This document shows, piece after piece, positions 5,285-5,289 of a stretch of DNA of 5,289 nt. Under the pieces are notes generated by a model. It worked only from the letters and a program-made list of their open reading frames with translations. It did no database searches and was not told the DNA's origin. The translations under genes were made by a program, and so were the position numbers. Each line of letters begins with the position of its first letter. Positions within the stretch are counted from its first letter, which is position 1. Source of the DNA: an uncultured Devosia sp. GTDB lineage: Bacteria > Pseudomonadota > Alphaproteobacteria > Rhizobiales > Devosiaceae. The DNA lies in the NCBI GenBank assembly GCA_934553185.1, contig CAKTFF010000184.1, positions 1 through 5,289 of the forward strand, written 5' to 3'.

Positions 5285-5289
5285 GGGCC

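Noticed and set aside
1..5289. CRISPR array, IS element, tRNA or phage genes
   Set aside because: I saw no spaced direct repeats, transposase motifs, terminal inverted repeats, tRNA-like cloverleaf or phage families on either strand.

Overview
The window looks like a chromosomal stretch from an alphaproteobacterium, most likely of the Hyphomicrobiales (Rhizobium/Devosia-like). The reasons are its moderately high GC, its protein families, and two copies of a GGAAC-N17-GTT element. That element matches the promoter of EcfG, the general stress response sigma factor specific to Alphaproteobacteria. The taxonomic placement is inference; the motifs and protein features are read from the sequence.

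Layout. Positions 1-2202, all on the minus strand, hold a tight three-gene operon. In transcription order it encodes a classical short-chain dehydrogenase (SDR, 1405-2202), a SRPBCC/COG5637-type protein (847-1389) and a zinc-dependent alcohol dehydrogenase cut by the window edge (1-847). The spacings are 15 nt and a 1-nt TGATG overlap. A GGAAC-N17-GTT promoter (2233-2257) lies just upstream. Positions 2316-3541, also minus, hold a second operon: a 65-residue DUF2934 protein followed 5 nt later by a six-helix YihY/BrkB membrane protein. A weak terminator-like hairpin follows it.

Positions 3605-4978, plus strand, hold a third operon read away from the second. A second GGAAC-N17-GTT promoter (3605-3629) is followed by a YghA/GS39-type SDR (3688-4545). 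Next comes a 60-residue one-helix membrane protein that has no standard start codon and appears to begin at ATA behind a full AGGAGG (4547-4729). A 79-residue XRE-like helix-turn-helix protein closes the operon (4739-4978). It abuts, with no gap, a convergent gene for a conserved-looking 101-residue hypothetical protein (4979-5284), whose 5' end may lie outside the window. A strong 20-bp imperfect hairpin (4989-5035) lies across the end of that gene.

How it fits together. The window reads as a general-stress cluster: two redox/detoxification operons carrying matching EcfG-type promoters flank an envelope gene pair. I do not see a defence system, mobile element, CRISPR array, tRNA or rRNA. The most unusual items are the ATA-start membrane microprotein and its coupled HTH gene, the paired EcfG-type promoters, and the long hairpin at the convergent junction.
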